A DNA stretch of 64,000 nucleotides from NCBI RefSeq assembly GCF_018361265.1, contig NZ_JAFLNH010000001.1, positions 1,550,001-1,614,000 on the forward strand. The letters run 5' to 3'. Shown in pieces: positions 9,933-19,097 of this stretch. Origin of the DNA: Mycobacterium sp. SM1. Its GTDB lineage: Bacteria > Actinomycetota > Actinomycetes > Mycobacteriales > Mycobacteriaceae. The notes under the pieces were generated by a model. That model saw nothing but the letters and a program-made list of their open reading frames with translations, did not search any database and was not told the origin of the DNA. Position numbers and translations under genes: made by a program. Every line of letters begins with the position of its first letter. Positions within the stretch are counted from its first letter, which is position 1.

Positions 9933-10682
9933 TCAAAGGATCTGGGATAAAAACCGCTGCAGCCGTTCCGTCTGCGCCGCCTCGAAGATCCGCTCGGGCG
10001 AGCCGGTTTCCACTACTTTTCCGTGATCCATGAAAACGACGACATCCGACGCCGAGCGGGCGAAGCCCATTTCGTGGGTGACGACCAGCATCGTCATCCC
10101 CTCGGCGCCGAGGTCGGCGATCAGCGCCAAAACGCCTTTGACCAGTTCGGGATCGAGCGCCGAGGTTGCCTCGTCGAAAAACATCACTTGCGGGCTCATC
10201 GCCAGGGCACGGGCGATTGCGACCCGCTGCTGTTGACCACCCGAGAGCGTGCCGGGGCGGGCGTTGGCCTTGTGCTTCAAGCCGACGCGCTCCAACTGCG
10301 CCAGTGCCACTTCCCGGGCGGCATCGGCCGATAACCGCCGCAGCTTGCGGGGGGCCAGCATGACGTTGTCCAGCACGCTGCGGTGTGGGAACAGGTTGAA
10401 ATGCTGAAATACCATGCCAATTCGCTGGCGCAGCCGGTCGGGGTTGTCACCGAGCACCGAGCGGCCGTCGAGCAGGATGTCGCCGCGGTCGGGCTCATAG
10501 AGCCGGTTCAGCGTGCGCAGCAATGTCGATTTGCCCGAGCCCGACGGCCCGATCACCGCGACAGTCTGCCCGGCCGGCACCTCGATGTCGACGCCGCGCA
10601 ACACCGCGTTTTTACCGAATGACAGATGAATATCCTTGCCCGCCAAGGATACCGATGTGACTAATGCCACCCTGCCGGTCAC
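9933..10682 (-). CDS. Polar amino-acid ABC transporter, ATP-binding subunit
   Basis: A 249-residue ABC ATPase of the GlnQ/HisP type. Walker A is GPSGSGKST, the Q-loop lies in GMVFQHFNLFPH, the signature is LSGGQQQRVAIARALA, and Walker B is VMFFDEATSALDPE followed by the H-loop in VVTHEMGFA. The FNLFPH stretch is characteristic of polar amino-acid importers. Its start overlaps the stop of the preceding permease gene by 4 nt, so the two are translationally coupled and form a complete importer. The substrate is likely glutamine, glutamate or another polar amino acid; this is family inference. The cluster is not at this place in M. tuberculosis. Confidence 0.9.
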   Translation of the reverse strand: MTGRVALVTSVSLAGKDIHLSFGKNAVLRGVDIEVPAGQTVAVIGPSGSGKSTLLRTLNRLYEPDRGDILLDGRSVLGDNPDRLRQRIGMVFQHFNLFPHRSVLDNVMLAPRKLRRLSADAAREVALAQLERVGLKHKANARPGTLSGGQQQRVAIARALAMSPQVMFFDEATSALDPELVKGVLALIADLGAEGMTMLVVTHEMGFARSASDVVVFMDHGKVVETGSPERIFEAAQTERLQRFLSQIL

Positions 10683-12472
10683 GTCATCTCCGTCGTCGAG
10701 CCGATCAGCTCCGGCGCGTCCGGCTCGGCCGAAGCCCGGCCCCGGCGTAGCCGGGCATCGATCAGATTGACCAGGTGGGTCAGCGGAATCGTCAGCATCA
10801 GGTAAACGGCGCCGGCGGCAACCAACGGTGACAGGCTGCCGGTCTGCGCATTGAAGTCGCGACCGACCTGGAAAAGCTCGCGCTGCCCGGCGATCAGGCC
10901 CAGGAAGTACACCAATGCGGATCCCTTCAGCAGAGCGATGAACTGGTTCACCAGCGCGGGAAGCACCCGCCGTATGCCCTGGGGTATCACCACCAGGCGC
11001 ATGGCGGCGGGGTAACTGAACCCGAGCGCGCGGGAGGCTTCCAGTTGCCCGGGGTCGATGCTTTGGATGCCGGAGCGGAAAATCTCACCGAGATACGCTG
11101 CGGCGGTCAGTCCTAGCGCGGCTATCCCCAGCGGGTACGGGTTGTTATTGGTCAGCCCACCCACCAGCGGCCCGACACCAAGCCCAATAAGCAGGATGAT
11201 CACCACCTCGGGCAGGCCGCGGAAGATGTCGGTGTATACCCGTGCCGGCCAGCGCAGCCAACGTCGGCGCGAAATCCCCGCGACCGCCAGGCCCATGCCG
11301 AATATCAGGCCGATCACGGTGGCGCTGATCGCCAGGATCAGCGTGTTGGGCAGCCCGGTGGTGAGCAGGACGGGGATTGCCTGCCGATAGAGATCCCAAT
11401 CGAAAAAGGAGTCCCGTAATTGCGCGAACGTTGACTTGGGTGGAACAGGCTCATCCACCGCCCGGTGGTGGCGGGCGGCGATCGCGGCGAAGTCGGGCAG
11501 GTGGGGAGTCAACGCCGCCTTGGACCCCGGCTGCCACCCGGGTGGCAGCGGGCGAGGAACCCAGTCGGTGTATAGCTGTGACCAGGTGCCGTCGGCGATG
11601 ACCGCGTCCAACCCCGAGTTCAACGCCGCGATGAGCCGGCGGTTCTCCTTGGCGACCGCGTACGCCACGTAGTTGCCCGGGCTGAAGGTGTGCGCGACGA
11701 TCGCGGCCGGGTCGCCCGGACGCACCGCGTTGAGCGCCTGCAGCGCCGGTGCCACCCAGGCATCGAGTTGGCGGGTTTTCAGGCTGGCGTAGGCGGTGAT
11801 GAAGTCGGGGAATTTCACCGGTTGCAGATGCAGGGTCTCGACGACGTAGGCGTCCTCCACCGTGCCCTGGACGACACCGATCCGCTGCCCGCGGGTGAGA
11901 TCATTGAAGCTGGCGACCGCCGAGCCGGCGGGTACGACCAACGAGAAGTAGCCGAAGTCATAGCCGTTGGTGAAAGCGACCGTGCGCCGGCGTGCTTCGG
12001 TGGCGGTGATCGACGCCGAGCCGACGTCGAAGCGCCGCGCCGCCACCTGCGCCAGCAACCCGTAGAAGTCGGTGCCGACGAAGTTGACCCGTAAACCCAG
12101 CTTGGCGGCGATGGCCCGCAGAAGCTCGTTGTCGAAGCCGCTGAACCGGCCGCTGGAGTTGACGCAGGCGATCGGCGGGGCCTGTGTCACGGTGGCGACC
12201 GTCAGCGTCCCGGGCGTGGCTAGCCCTAATGCGTTAACGTCCACCGAGTTCAGCGGTTCGACATCGGCGGTCGTGTACTTGTCCTCATGGGGCCGATTGG
12301 CCGTGGCCAGCTTCCTCGGTAACGCGATCGCGCCGTCAACCCCTGGCGGGGCGCACTGATCGGCGTCAGCGGCTGCGGATGGCGCCCCTCCCAGGGCCCA
12401 CACCATCAGGATCGCCGCGGCCACTGCCAGGACTTTTCCACCGAGCCGGTGTTCGCCCACGTTGGAGGTCAT
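10679..12472 (-). CDS. Fused amino-acid-binding protein and ABC permease
   Basis: A 597-residue fusion of two importer parts. Residues 1-35 form a signal peptide (MTSNVGEHRLGG, then a hydrophobic run ending GAPSAAADA). Residues about 65-300 are a periplasmic-binding-protein type 3 domain (INSSGRFSGFDNELLRAIA-like start, then RRRTVAFTNGYDF). Residues about 335-580 are a His/Glu/Gln-type permease with several membrane helices and the EAA loop EASRALGFSYPAAMRLVVIPQGIRR (in part). Fused receptor-permeases are known in Gram-positive importers and tether the receptor at the membrane. I chose the ATG at 12472 because it starts the signal peptide; the frame stays open to 12613. Confidence 0.88.
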   Translation of the reverse strand: MTSNVGEHRLGGKVLAVAAAILMVWALGGAPSAAADADQCAPPGVDGAIALPRKLATANRPHEDKYTTADVEPLNSVDVNALGLATPGTLTVATVTQAPPIACVNSSGRFSGFDNELLRAIAAKLGLRVNFVGTDFYGLLAQVAARRFDVGSASITATEARRRTVAFTNGYDFGYFSLVVPAGSAVASFNDLTRGQRIGVVQGTVEDAYVVETLHLQPVKFPDFITAYASLKTRQLDAWVAPALQALNAVRPGDPAAIVAHTFSPGNYVAYAVAKENRRLIAALNSGLDAVIADGTWSQLYTDWVPRPLPPGWQPGSKAALTPHLPDFAAIAARHHRAVDEPVPPKSTFAQLRDSFFDWDLYRQAIPVLLTTGLPNTLILAISATVIGLIFGMGLAVAGISRRRWLRWPARVYTDIFRGLPEVVIILLIGLGVGPLVGGLTNNNPYPLGIAALGLTAAAYLGEIFRSGIQSIDPGQLEASRALGFSYPAAMRLVVIPQGIRRVLPALVNQFIALLKGSALVYFLGLIAGQRELFQVGRDFNAQTGSLSPLVAAGAVYLMLTIPLTHLVNLIDARLRRGRASAEPDAPELIGSTTEMT

Positions 12473-12556
12473 AACCGTAAGGTATCCGCCGACGGCCTGA
12501 GAGACGCCACGACGTGCGGAAGAAGCGCACCGTGCCCGGGTGCGGCGCCGCACCTC

Positions 12557-12845
12557 GTGATCCTTGTCGACTCCGATGTGCTGATCACAATTTGCGTGCT
12601 GTCGCCGCGGCACGGGAGTGGCTTGTGGGCACTCGGAAGGACGCGCCTCTCGCCATCAGCGTTGTCACGGTCGGCGAACTCATCCGCGGTATTTGGAGCG
12701 GTGAGCGCCGCGAAGTGTGGCGGCCGCCTCGGCCTCGGCGACTACCTCATCGCTGCAACCGCCGACGTGCAGGGCTCGCAGCTGGCGACGCTCGACGTCC
12801 GGCACTTCCCAATGCTCGAGCATCTACAGCCGCCGTTCTCTCTGT
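12557..12845 (+). pseudogene. Decayed PIN-domain toxin gene (vapC relic)
   Basis: Three pieces of one VapC-type PIN ribonuclease lie in order but in changing frames. At 12557 the N-terminus reads VILVDSDVLIT, with the first acidic residue. The frame then shifts and NLRAVAAAREWLVGTRKDAP followed by ISVVTVGELIRGIWSGER continues from about 12588. It shifts back near 12720 to GLGDYLIAATADVQG and LATLDVRHFPMLEH, which holds the later acidic residues. About 35 residues expected in the middle are missing, so there was at least one frameshift and one deletion. No vapB partner is recognisable upstream. The gene cannot make a full toxin. Confidence 0.8.
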
Positions 12846-13139
12846 GGCCTGCCGCTGATCCGACCGCTCATCTGTGGTCTGTGGCGAATTCATCCGGCAT
12901 TGACATCCGGCCAGGGACCGAGCTGCGCCGGCCGCCGACGACGGGCACCGCAGGCCCGGCCGTGCCGCTCAGGGCTGGCCGTGTGGTACCAGGGCATCCA
13001 GGAGACGGTCTCGCGCTCCAACTCGGCCCGGTGGGTGAAAGCCGGCTGCCGGTTAATCGACTCCGACTTATATCGCTTCACAGTGGATTACATCAGCGGG
13101 ATGGTCTACCGGGATTGGTCTAAAGCGGTCTAAAGCGGT
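12846..13139. other. Intergenic stretch with unassigned ORF fragment
   Basis: No convincing gene. An open stretch on the + strand up to 13133 ends in a protein-like run (LAVWYQGIQETVSRSNSARW, then DSDLYRFTVDYISGMVYRDW), which may be the tail of another broken gene, but I do not recognise it. The end contains a short tandem GGTCTAAAGC repeat at about 13117-13140 that runs into the stop of the next gene. Confidence 0.3.
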
Positions 13140-13952
13140 CTACAGCGTGTCCCGCCAGCGGCACAGCGCTTGCGCGCCGCTCAGATCGTAATCCGGGCCG
13201 CTAGAGCCGATGGTCAGCAGCGTTATCCCGAGACCGGCCAAGACCTCCGCCTCGGCGATAAGTTCGTCGGGCCTCCGGCCCGTGCCGGTCTCACCGCCGA
13301 CCGCGGCGGAGCGTTCGATGCTGGCCGGGTCACGCCCGACGGCGGCGCAGTGCTCGGCCAGCACGGCCGACTTATGCGGGTAGGTGGCCCCGGTGGCGAA
13401 GCTGTGCCAGATATCCGCATGCTCGGCGACCAGTCGCAGGGTCTTGCGCTCACCCTCGCCGCCGATCAGCAGGGGCATCTGCCGCGCCGGCGGTGGATTG
13501 AGCTTGGCGAGTCGGGCCTTGATGCGGGGCAACGCGACCGCCAGGTCATCGATGCGGCTGCTGGCGGTGCCGAACCGGTAGCCGTACTCGCGGTAGTCCT
13601 TGTATTTCCACCCGGCCCCGATCCCCAGGATGAGCCGGCCGTTGGCGATGCGGTCGACGGTGCGGGCCATATCGGCGAGCAGGTCCGGATTGCGGTAGGA
13701 GTTGCAGGTTACCAGCGCGCCGATTTCGATTTGCGAGGTCTGTTCGGCCCACGCGCCAAGCATCGTCCAGCACTCGAAATGCGGACCGTCGGGGTCACCG
13801 TAGAGCGGGAAGAAATGATCCCAGTTGAACGCGACGTCGACGCCGATGTCCTCGCAGCGGCGGACCGCGTCACGGATGATGCGGTATTGCGGGGCGTGCT
13901 GGGGCTGCAGTTGAACGCCAATACGCACGGAATTACGGTCGATGGACGTCAT
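13140..13952 (-). CDS. LLM-class F420-dependent oxidoreductase (Rv0044c-like)
   Basis: A 270-residue luciferase-like monooxygenase-fold enzyme, probably using reduced F420. Family blocks are VRIGVQLQPQHAPQY, DHFFPLYGDPDGPHFECWT, GALVTCNSYRNPDLLA and RLILGIGAGWKYKDYREYGY. The later PLLIGGEGERKTLRLVAEHAD is the usual substrate/cofactor loop. The ATG at 13952 (MTSIDRNSVRIG) matches the family start; 90 more open codons upstream look non-coding. It is close to Rv0044c of M. tuberculosis, although Rv0043c and Rv0045c homologues are not beside it. The substrate is unknown. It diverges from xfp. Confidence 0.88.
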   Translation of the reverse strand: MTSIDRNSVRIGVQLQPQHAPQYRIIRDAVRRCEDIGVDVAFNWDHFFPLYGDPDGPHFECWTMLGAWAEQTSQIEIGALVTCNSYRNPDLLADMARTVDRIANGRLILGIGAGWKYKDYREYGYRFGTASSRIDDLAVALPRIKARLAKLNPPPARQMPLLIGGEGERKTLRLVAEHADIWHSFATGATYPHKSAVLAEHCAAVGRDPASIERSAAVGGETGTGRRPDELIAEAEVLAGLGITLLTIGSSGPDYDLSGAQALCRWRDTL

Positions 13953-14051
13953 ATGCCCACGGTAAGGTGCCGGGTGGACCCGTTCTGCCGCGGCCTGGAA
14001 GCCGTCACGTCGGCGCGGCGCCCGTGAGATGTCGACCGTCACGGGCGCTCG

Positions 14052-14061
14052 CACACGTGTG
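14052..14061. promoter_or_regulatory. Palindrome in the oxidoreductase-xfp divergent region
   Basis: CACACGTGTG is a perfect 10-bp palindrome, extended on one side by TG, between two divergent genes. It could be an operator, but no regulator is encoded beside it, so the assignment is weak. Confidence 0.25.
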
Positions 14062-14233
14062 TGGCGGTCGCAGGTGCGGCGGCGCCATGTCGGGGCCCGG
14101 CCCGGCGAAGCGGTGGCGGCAGTCACCCGGGCCGCGAGGGTGGCACCGAGAAGCGATGAGGTGGTGGGTGGGGCACATCGAAACCCGCTGCGCTGAAATC
14201 TGGTTCGGCCATGATTCGACACCAGGAGGATAA

Positions 14234-16606
14234 ATGGCTGTGGCTAGCGGCACGCCGCTGGAACTCGACGAACTGCTACGCATGGACGCCTACTGGCGTG
14301 CCGCGAACTATCTGTCCGTCGGGCAGATCTACCTGCTGGACAACCCCATGCTGCGCGAGCCGCTGAGGCCCGAGCACATCAAACCCCGGCTGCTCGGGCA
14401 TTGGGGCACCACACCCGGTCTGAACTTCATCTACACCCATCTGAACCGGCTGATCCGCCACCACGACCTGGACATGATGTATGTGATCGGCCCTGGCCAT
14501 GGGGGGCCGGGCCTGCTGGCGAACGCCTGGCTGGAGGGCAGTTACTCGGAGTGCTATCCCGATGTGCCCCGCGACGAGCACGGCATGCACACGCTGTTTC
14601 GCCAATTCTCTTTCCCCGGCGGCGTGCCCAGCCATGTCGCCCCCGAGGTGCCCGGCTCGATCCATGAGGGCGGGGAATTGGGCTATTCCCTGGCCCACGC
14701 CTACGGCGCGGCGTTCGACAATCCGAACCTGGTGGTGGCCTGCGTCGTCGGTGACGGTGAGGCGGAAACCGGGCCACTGGCCACCAGCTGGCATGCCAAC
14801 AAATTCCTCGACCCCGTTCATGACGGTGCCGTGCTGCCCATTCTGCACCTCAACGGCTACAAGATCGCCAACCCCACCGTGCTGGCCCGCATCCCCGAGG
14901 AGGAACTGGACTGGCTGCTGCGCGGATACGGCTATGGTCCTCGCTACGTCACCGGTTCCGACCCACACCGCATGCACCGGGACATGGCCGCCGCCCTGGA
15001 TGACGCCCTCGCCGAGATTCACCGCATCCAGCAACGCGCGCGTACCGATGGTGATGCGACCCGGCCGAGATGGCCGATGATCGTGCTGCGCTCACCCAAA
15101 GGCTGGACCGGCCCCGTCGAGGTCGACGGCGAGCCGGTCGAAGGCACCTGGCGCGCCCATCAGGTCCCGCTTCCGGCGGTGCGGGAAAACCCGCGGCATT
15201 TGGCGATGCTGGAGGATTGGATGCGTTCCTACCGGCCGCAGGAGTTGTTCGACGACACCGGCCGGCCGTTACCGGAGCTGCTCGCCACCACACCAAGCGG
15301 CGCCCGCCGGATGGGGGCCAATCCGCACGCCAACGGCGGGCTGCTGCTACAGCCGCTGCGGCTGCCCGAGTTCACCGATTTCGCCGTCGACGTCGCTACA
15401 CCCGGCGGGACCCTCTCCGAGCCGACCAGGACACTGGGCCGATTCCTGCGGGAGGTGATGCGCGCCAACGCCAGCAGTCGCAACTTTCGGCTGTTCGGGC
15501 CGGACGAGACCGCGTCCAACCGGCTCAGCGCCGTCTACGACGTCACCGACAAGCAGTGGGAGGCGACGATTCTGCCCGTCGATGAGCACCTCGCCACCGA
15601 GGGACGAGTGGCCGAGGTGTTGTCGGAGCATCTGTGCCAGGGCTGGCTGGAAGGCTATTTGCTCACCGGGCGCCATGGCCTGTTCTCCTGCTACGAGGCT
15701 TTCATCCACATCGTCGACTCGATGTTCAACCAGCACGCCAAGTGGCTCAAGGTCAGCAAGCAACTCGCCTGGCGGCGCCCGATCGCTTCGCTGAACTACC
15801 TGCTGACCTCGCACGTGTGGCGCCAGGACCACAACGGCTTCTCCCACCAAGACCCCGGTTTCATCGACCATGTCGTGAACAAGAAAGCCGAGATCATCCG
15901 CGTCTACTTGCCGCCGGACACCAACACCTTGCTTTCCGTTGCCGACCACTGCCTGCGCAGCCGCGACTACATCAACGTCATCGTCGCCGGCAAACAACCC
16001 ACCCACGACTGGCTGAGCATGGACGACGCCATCCTGCACTGCACCCGCGGCGCCGGGATCTGGGACTGGGCCGGCACCGAAGACGACGGCGAACCCGACG
16101 TGGTTCTCGGCTGCGCCGGCGACATCCCCACCCTGGAGATCCTGGCCGCCACGTCGATCCTGCGCGAACACCTGCCCGACCTGCGGATACGGGTGGTCAA
16201 TGTCGTCGACCTGATGCGGCTGCAACCCGAGACCGAACACCCCCACGGCATGAGCGACCGCGAATTCGACACCCTGTTCACCACCGACCGGCCGGTCATT
16301 TTCGCCTACCACGGCTATCCCTGGCTGATCCACCGGCTGACCTACCGGCGCACCAACCACCACAACATCCACGTGCGCGGCTACAAGGAAGAGGGCACCA
16401 CTACAACGCCATTCGACATGCTCGTGCTAAATGACATGGACCGGTTCCAACTCGTCATCGACGTGCTCGACCGGGTCCCCGGCCTCGGTCCCCGCAGCGC
16501 CCGGCTGCGTCAGCGGATGCAAGACCTGCGCACCCGCCACCGGCTTTGGACCCACCGCCACGGCGAGGACTTGCCCGAAGTCCGCGACTGGGCCTGGAGC
16601 TACTGA
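14234..16606 (+). CDS. xfp: Phosphoketolase (xylulose 5-phosphate / fructose 6-phosphate)
   Basis: A full-length 790-residue thiamine-diphosphate enzyme that splits xylulose 5-phosphate (and often fructose 6-phosphate) with phosphate to acetyl phosphate and an aldose phosphate. Family blocks are [24 protein letters not shown] and [20 protein letters not shown]; the TPP-binding run is [15 protein letters not shown]. The C-terminal part has [14 protein letters not shown] and [17 protein letters not shown] strong AGGAGG lies at 14225-14230, just before the ATG. M. tuberculosis lacks this enzyme, so it is an extra route from pentose phosphates to acetyl phosphate. No acetate kinase or phosphotransacetylase gene lies in this window. 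Confidence 0.95.
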   Translation: MAVASGTPLELDELLRMDAYWRAANYLSVGQIYLLDNPMLREPLRPEHIKPRLLGHWGTTPGLNFIYTHLNRLIRHHDLDMMYVIGPGHGGPGLLANAWLEGSYSECYPDVPRDEHGMHTLFRQFSFPGGVPSHVAPEVPGSIHEGGELGYSLAHAYGAAFDNPNLVVACVVGDGEAETGPLATSWHANKFLDPVHDGAVLPILHLNGYKIANPTVLARIPEEELDWLLRGYGYGPRYVTGSDPHRMHRDMAAALDDALAEIHRIQQRARTDGDATRPRWPMIVLRSPKGWTGPVEVDGEPVEGTWRAHQVPLPAVRENPRHLAMLEDWMRSYRPQELFDDTGRPLPELLATTPSGARRMGANPHANGGLLLQPLRLPEFTDFAVDVATPGGTLSEPTRTLGRFLREVMRANASSRNFRLFGPDETASNRLSAVYDVTDKQWEATILPVDEHLATEGRVAEVLSEHLCQGWLEGYLLTGRHGLFSCYEAFIHIVDSMFNQHAKWLKVSKQLAWRRPIASLNYLLTSHVWRQDHNGFSHQDPGFIDHVVNKKAEIIRVYLPPDTNTLLSVADHCLRSRDYINVIVAGKQPTHDWLSMDDAILHCTRGAGIWDWAGTEDDGEPDVVLGCAGDIPTLEILAATSILREHLPDLRIRVVNVVDLMRLQPETEHPHGMSDREFDTLFTTDRPVIFAYHGYPWLIHRLTYRRTNHHNIHVRGYKEEGTTTTPFDMLVLNDMDRFQLVIDVLDRVPGLGPRSARLRQRMQDLRTRHRLWTHRHGEDLPEVRDWAWSY

Positions 16607-16640
16607 CGCGTTCCGCTAAGAGCCGCCGGGAGCAAGCCGC

Positions 16641-16701
16641 CGCGAAAGTGCCACCAGCAACACGTTTCCCGAAAAGGGCCGCCACCAGTGGCACTCTCGC
16701 G
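16641..16701. terminator. Long inverted repeat between convergent xfp and ino1
   Basis: CGCGAAAGTGCCAC (16641-16654) pairs with GTGGCACTCTCGCG (16688-16701) with one mismatch in 14, around a 33-nt loop. It fills the gap between two convergent stops, so it could act as a two-way terminator. There is no U-tract, as is common in mycobacteria. Confidence 0.55.
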
Positions 16702-16703
16702 AG

Positions 16704-17798
16704 CTAGCCGGCGATAAACGCCTCCAGTTGGGCGCGCGCGACGTCATCGGGCATCTGCTGCGGCGGGCTCTTCATCAGGTACGCCGACGCCGGGATGACC
16801 GGCCCGCCGATCCCGCGATCTTTGGCGATCTTCGCGGCCCTGATGGCGTCGATGATGACGCCCGCGGAATTAGGTGAGTCCCACACTTCGAGCTTGTACT
16901 CGAGGTTTAGCGGCACGTCGCCGAATGCCCGCCCCTCCAGGCGCACGTACGCCCATTTGCGGTCGTCCAGCCAGCCGACATGGTCGGACGGACCGATGTG
17001 CACATCTTTCGTCTTGAACTCACGCTGCAGGTTGGAGGTCACCGCCCGGGTCTTGGAGATCTTCTTCGACTCCAGGCGCTCCCGTTCGAGCATGTTGAGA
17101 AAATCCATGTTGCCACCCACATTGAGCTGCATGGTGCGGTCGAGTTGCACACCGCGGTCCTCAAACAGCTTGGCCATCACCCGATGGGTGATCGTGGCGC
17201 CGACCTGGCTCTTGATGTCATCGCCGACGATCGGTACTCCGGCGTCGGCGAACTTGCGGGCCCACACCGGGTCGGAGGCGATGAATACCGGCAACGCGTT
17301 CACAAACGCCGCGCGGGCGTCGATGGCGCACTGGGCGTAAAACTTGTCTGCCTCTTCAGAGCCCACCGGCAGGTAGGAAACCAAAACGTCAACACCGGCC
17401 TCGCGCAGGATTTTCACGACGTCGACCGCCTCGGCGTCGGAGAGTTCGATGGTCTCCGCGTAGTACTTGCCGATGCCGTCCAGCGTCGGGCCGCGCTGCA
17501 CCACCACATTGGTGGGGGGCACGTCGGCGATCTTGATCGTGTTGTTCTCGGAGGCGAAGATCGCCTCGGAGAGGTCGAAGCCGACCTTTTTGGCGTCCAC
17601 GTCGAACGCCGCGACGAATTTGACATCGCGCACGTGATACGGCCCGAATCGGACATGCATCAAGCCGGGCACCGCCGAAGTCTCGTCGGCGTCCCGGTAG
17701 TACTGGACGCCCTGTACCAGCGAGGACGCGCAGTTGCCGACGCCGACAATGGCGACTCGAATCTCGGCCGACGCCTCCGGCGCGATGTGCTCACTCAT
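16704..17798 (-). CDS. ino1: Inositol-1-phosphate synthase
   Basis: A 364-residue myo-inositol-1-phosphate synthase, orthologue of Rv0046c. It converts glucose 6-phosphate to inositol 1-phosphate, the first step toward phosphatidylinositol, the PIMs and mycothiol. The NAD-binding loop is [20 protein letters not shown]. Conserved blocks [33 protein letters not shown] and [20 protein letters not shown] surround the active site. The ATG follows an AAGGAG sequence. A PadR regulator gene lies 57 nt upstream on the same strand, as in M. tuberculosis, and probably shares a transcript. Confidence 0.97.
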   Translation of the reverse strand: MSEHIAPEASAEIRVAIVGVGNCASSLVQGVQYYRDADETSAVPGLMHVRFGPYHVRDVKFVAAFDVDAKKVGFDLSEAIFASENNTIKIADVPPTNVVVQRGPTLDGIGKYYAETIELSDAEAVDVVKILREAGVDVLVSYLPVGSEEADKFYAQCAIDARAAFVNALPVFIASDPVWARKFADAGVPIVGDDIKSQVGATITHRVMAKLFEDRGVQLDRTMQLNVGGNMDFLNMLERERLESKKISKTRAVTSNLQREFKTKDVHIGPSDHVGWLDDRKWAYVRLEGRAFGDVPLNLEYKLEVWDSPNSAGVIIDAIRAAKIAKDRGIGGPVIPASAYLMKSPPQQMPDDVARAQLEAFIAG

Positions 17799-17855
17799 AG
17801 GGCGTTCTCCTTACCTCTGTCGTGGGTGTTCACGTACCGTTAGATGCGTTCAGGC

Positions 17856-18392
17856 CTATTCGGCGCGGCCTTGCGCTAACCGTTCCGCTGCGATCAGCTC
17901 GTTGAGCCACCGGACTTCACGCTCGCTGGACTCCAGCCCCAATTGATGCAGCTGGCGGGTGTAGCGGTCTAGGGAGCTACTCGCCCGCGCGATGGCCTCG
18001 CGCAGGCCTTCACGGCGCTCCTCCACCCGGCGGCGGCGGCCTTCCAAGATCCGCATCCTGGCCTCGGCCGGAGTGCGGTTGAAGAAAGCCAGGTGCACTC
18101 CAAAGCCGTCGTCGGTGTAGTTGTGGGGACCGGTGTCGGCCACCAGTTCGGCGAAGCGCCGCCGGCCGGCGTCGGTCAGTTGGTACACGCGCCGGGCCCG
18201 GCGCACCGGCGTCCCGGCGGGCGCGGCGTTCTCTGCGATCAGCCCCTCGGCCTGCATGCGGCGGAGAGCCGGATAAAGTGAACCGTAGGAAAACGCCCGG
18301 AATGCCCCCAGTAAACCAGTGAGCCTTTTACGCAACTCGTAGCCGTGCATGGGGGATTCGAGCAGGAGACCGAGAATGGCGAGTTCCAGCAT
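17856..18392 (-). CDS. PadR-family transcriptional regulator (Rv0047c-like)
   Basis: A 178-residue PadR regulator. The N-terminal winged helix reads LELAILGLLLESPMHGYELRK, then YGSLYPALRRMQAEGLIAE, the hallmark of the family. The C-terminal half is the coiled dimerisation part with a conserved Arg-rich region (RRRRVEERREGLREA). It lies upstream of ino1 on the same strand and so may control inositol synthesis as well as itself. A 14-bp AT-rich palindrome 62 nt upstream of its start is a good operator candidate. Rv0048c, which follows in M. tuberculosis, is absent. Confidence 0.9.
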   Translation of the reverse strand: MLELAILGLLLESPMHGYELRKRLTGLLGAFRAFSYGSLYPALRRMQAEGLIAENAAPAGTPVRRARRVYQLTDAGRRRFAELVADTGPHNYTDDGFGVHLAFFNRTPAEARMRILEGRRRRVEERREGLREAIARASSSLDRYTRQLHQLGLESSEREVRWLNELIAAERLAQGRAE

Positions 18393-18453
18393 CGAATCAC
18401 CTCCCTTGCTGAACTACCTATACCGCTCGACGCGTCGGATCATCCTATCGTTT

Positions 18454-18467
18454 CGATATATATATCG
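18454..18467. promoter_or_regulatory. AT-rich palindrome, candidate PadR operator
   Basis: CGATATATATATCG is a perfect 14-bp palindrome and stands out in GC-rich DNA. It lies between the PadR gene and the divergent Rv0049-like gene, where a PadR dimer could act on both. Binding is inferred from position and symmetry only. Confidence 0.5.
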
Positions 18468-18664
18468 CTACACCGACTGCTGTTCGCGTTCCGTTCAGCC
18501 GCGAACCAGCGAGCGCTTGAAGTGGTGGCCCGGGCGCGGGCTCGGGGAGGTTCGAGGGGTTCGCGGGGCGCTGGACTCACCCAGATCCACCGAGGTGACG
18601 GCGCCATCGGCGGTGACGGCGATAAAGCCGTGCCGGTCTGCGTCGTAACACGGGGAAGACGACG

Positions 18665-18670
18665 TACTCT
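18665..18670 (+). promoter_or_regulatory. -10 element, leaderless promoter of the ponA1 operon
   Basis: TACTCT ends 7 nt before the GTG at 18678, and no ribosome binding site is present. It supports this GTG as the start of the Rv0049-like protein and suggests a leaderless transcript through ponA1 and the GT87 gene. Confidence 0.55.
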
Positions 18671-18677
18671 GGTCAGC

Positions 18678-19097
18678 GTGCGATCGCAGCGACAGGTGGT
18701 GGATTACGCGCTTCGGCGGCGTTCACTGCTGGCCGAGGTGTACTCGGGGCGCACTGGTGTGTCCGAGGTATGTGATGCAAACCCCTACCTCCTGCGCGCC
18801 GCAAAGTTCCACGGGAAACCCATCCCGGCGAGGTGCCCGATCTGCCGAAAGGAACAGCTCACGCTGGTGTCGTGGGTGTTCGGCGATCATCTAGGCGCGA
18901 TGTCGGGCTCCGCGCGGACCACCGAAGAGTTGGCCCTGATGGCCACCCGCTACGCCGACTTCTCGGTCCACGTGGTGGAGGTCTGCCGGACCTGCAGCTG
19001 GAACCACCTGGTCAAGTCGTATGTGCTGGGAATGGGCCGCCCACCCGAGGGTTCCCGGGGCACGCGGACGGCGCGCAACCGCACTGCCAGTGAATAA
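18678..19097 (+). CDS. Conserved DUF5318-type protein, Rv0049-like
   Basis: A 139-residue protein nearly collinear with M. tuberculosis Rv0049. It contains two Cys pairs, ARCPICRKEQ and EVCRTCSWNHL, that could hold one zinc ion. No membrane segment or signal is seen. The start is set by the leaderless promoter; the upstream open frame back to 18345 has no homology-like content. Its stop overlaps the GTG of ponA1 by 8 nt, so the two are translationally coupled. The function is unknown; the coupling with a cell-wall synthase is kept in M. tuberculosis too. Confidence 0.88.
   Translation: MRSQRQVVDYALRRRSLLAEVYSGRTGVSEVCDANPYLLRAAKFHGKPIPARCPICRKEQLTLVSWVFGDHLGAMSGSARTTEELALMATRYADFSVHVVEVCRTCSWNHLVKSYVLGMGRPPEGSRGTRTARNRTASE

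Noticed and set aside
12449..13123. A 224-residue gene in the transporter-oxidoreductase gap
   Set aside because: Only parts are protein-like and they belong to a PIN domain whose middle is in another frame; it is treated as a vapC relic.
15347..16372. 341-residue open frame opposite xfp
   Set aside because: It lies wholly antisense to well-conserved phosphoketolase sequence and has no recognisable motif.
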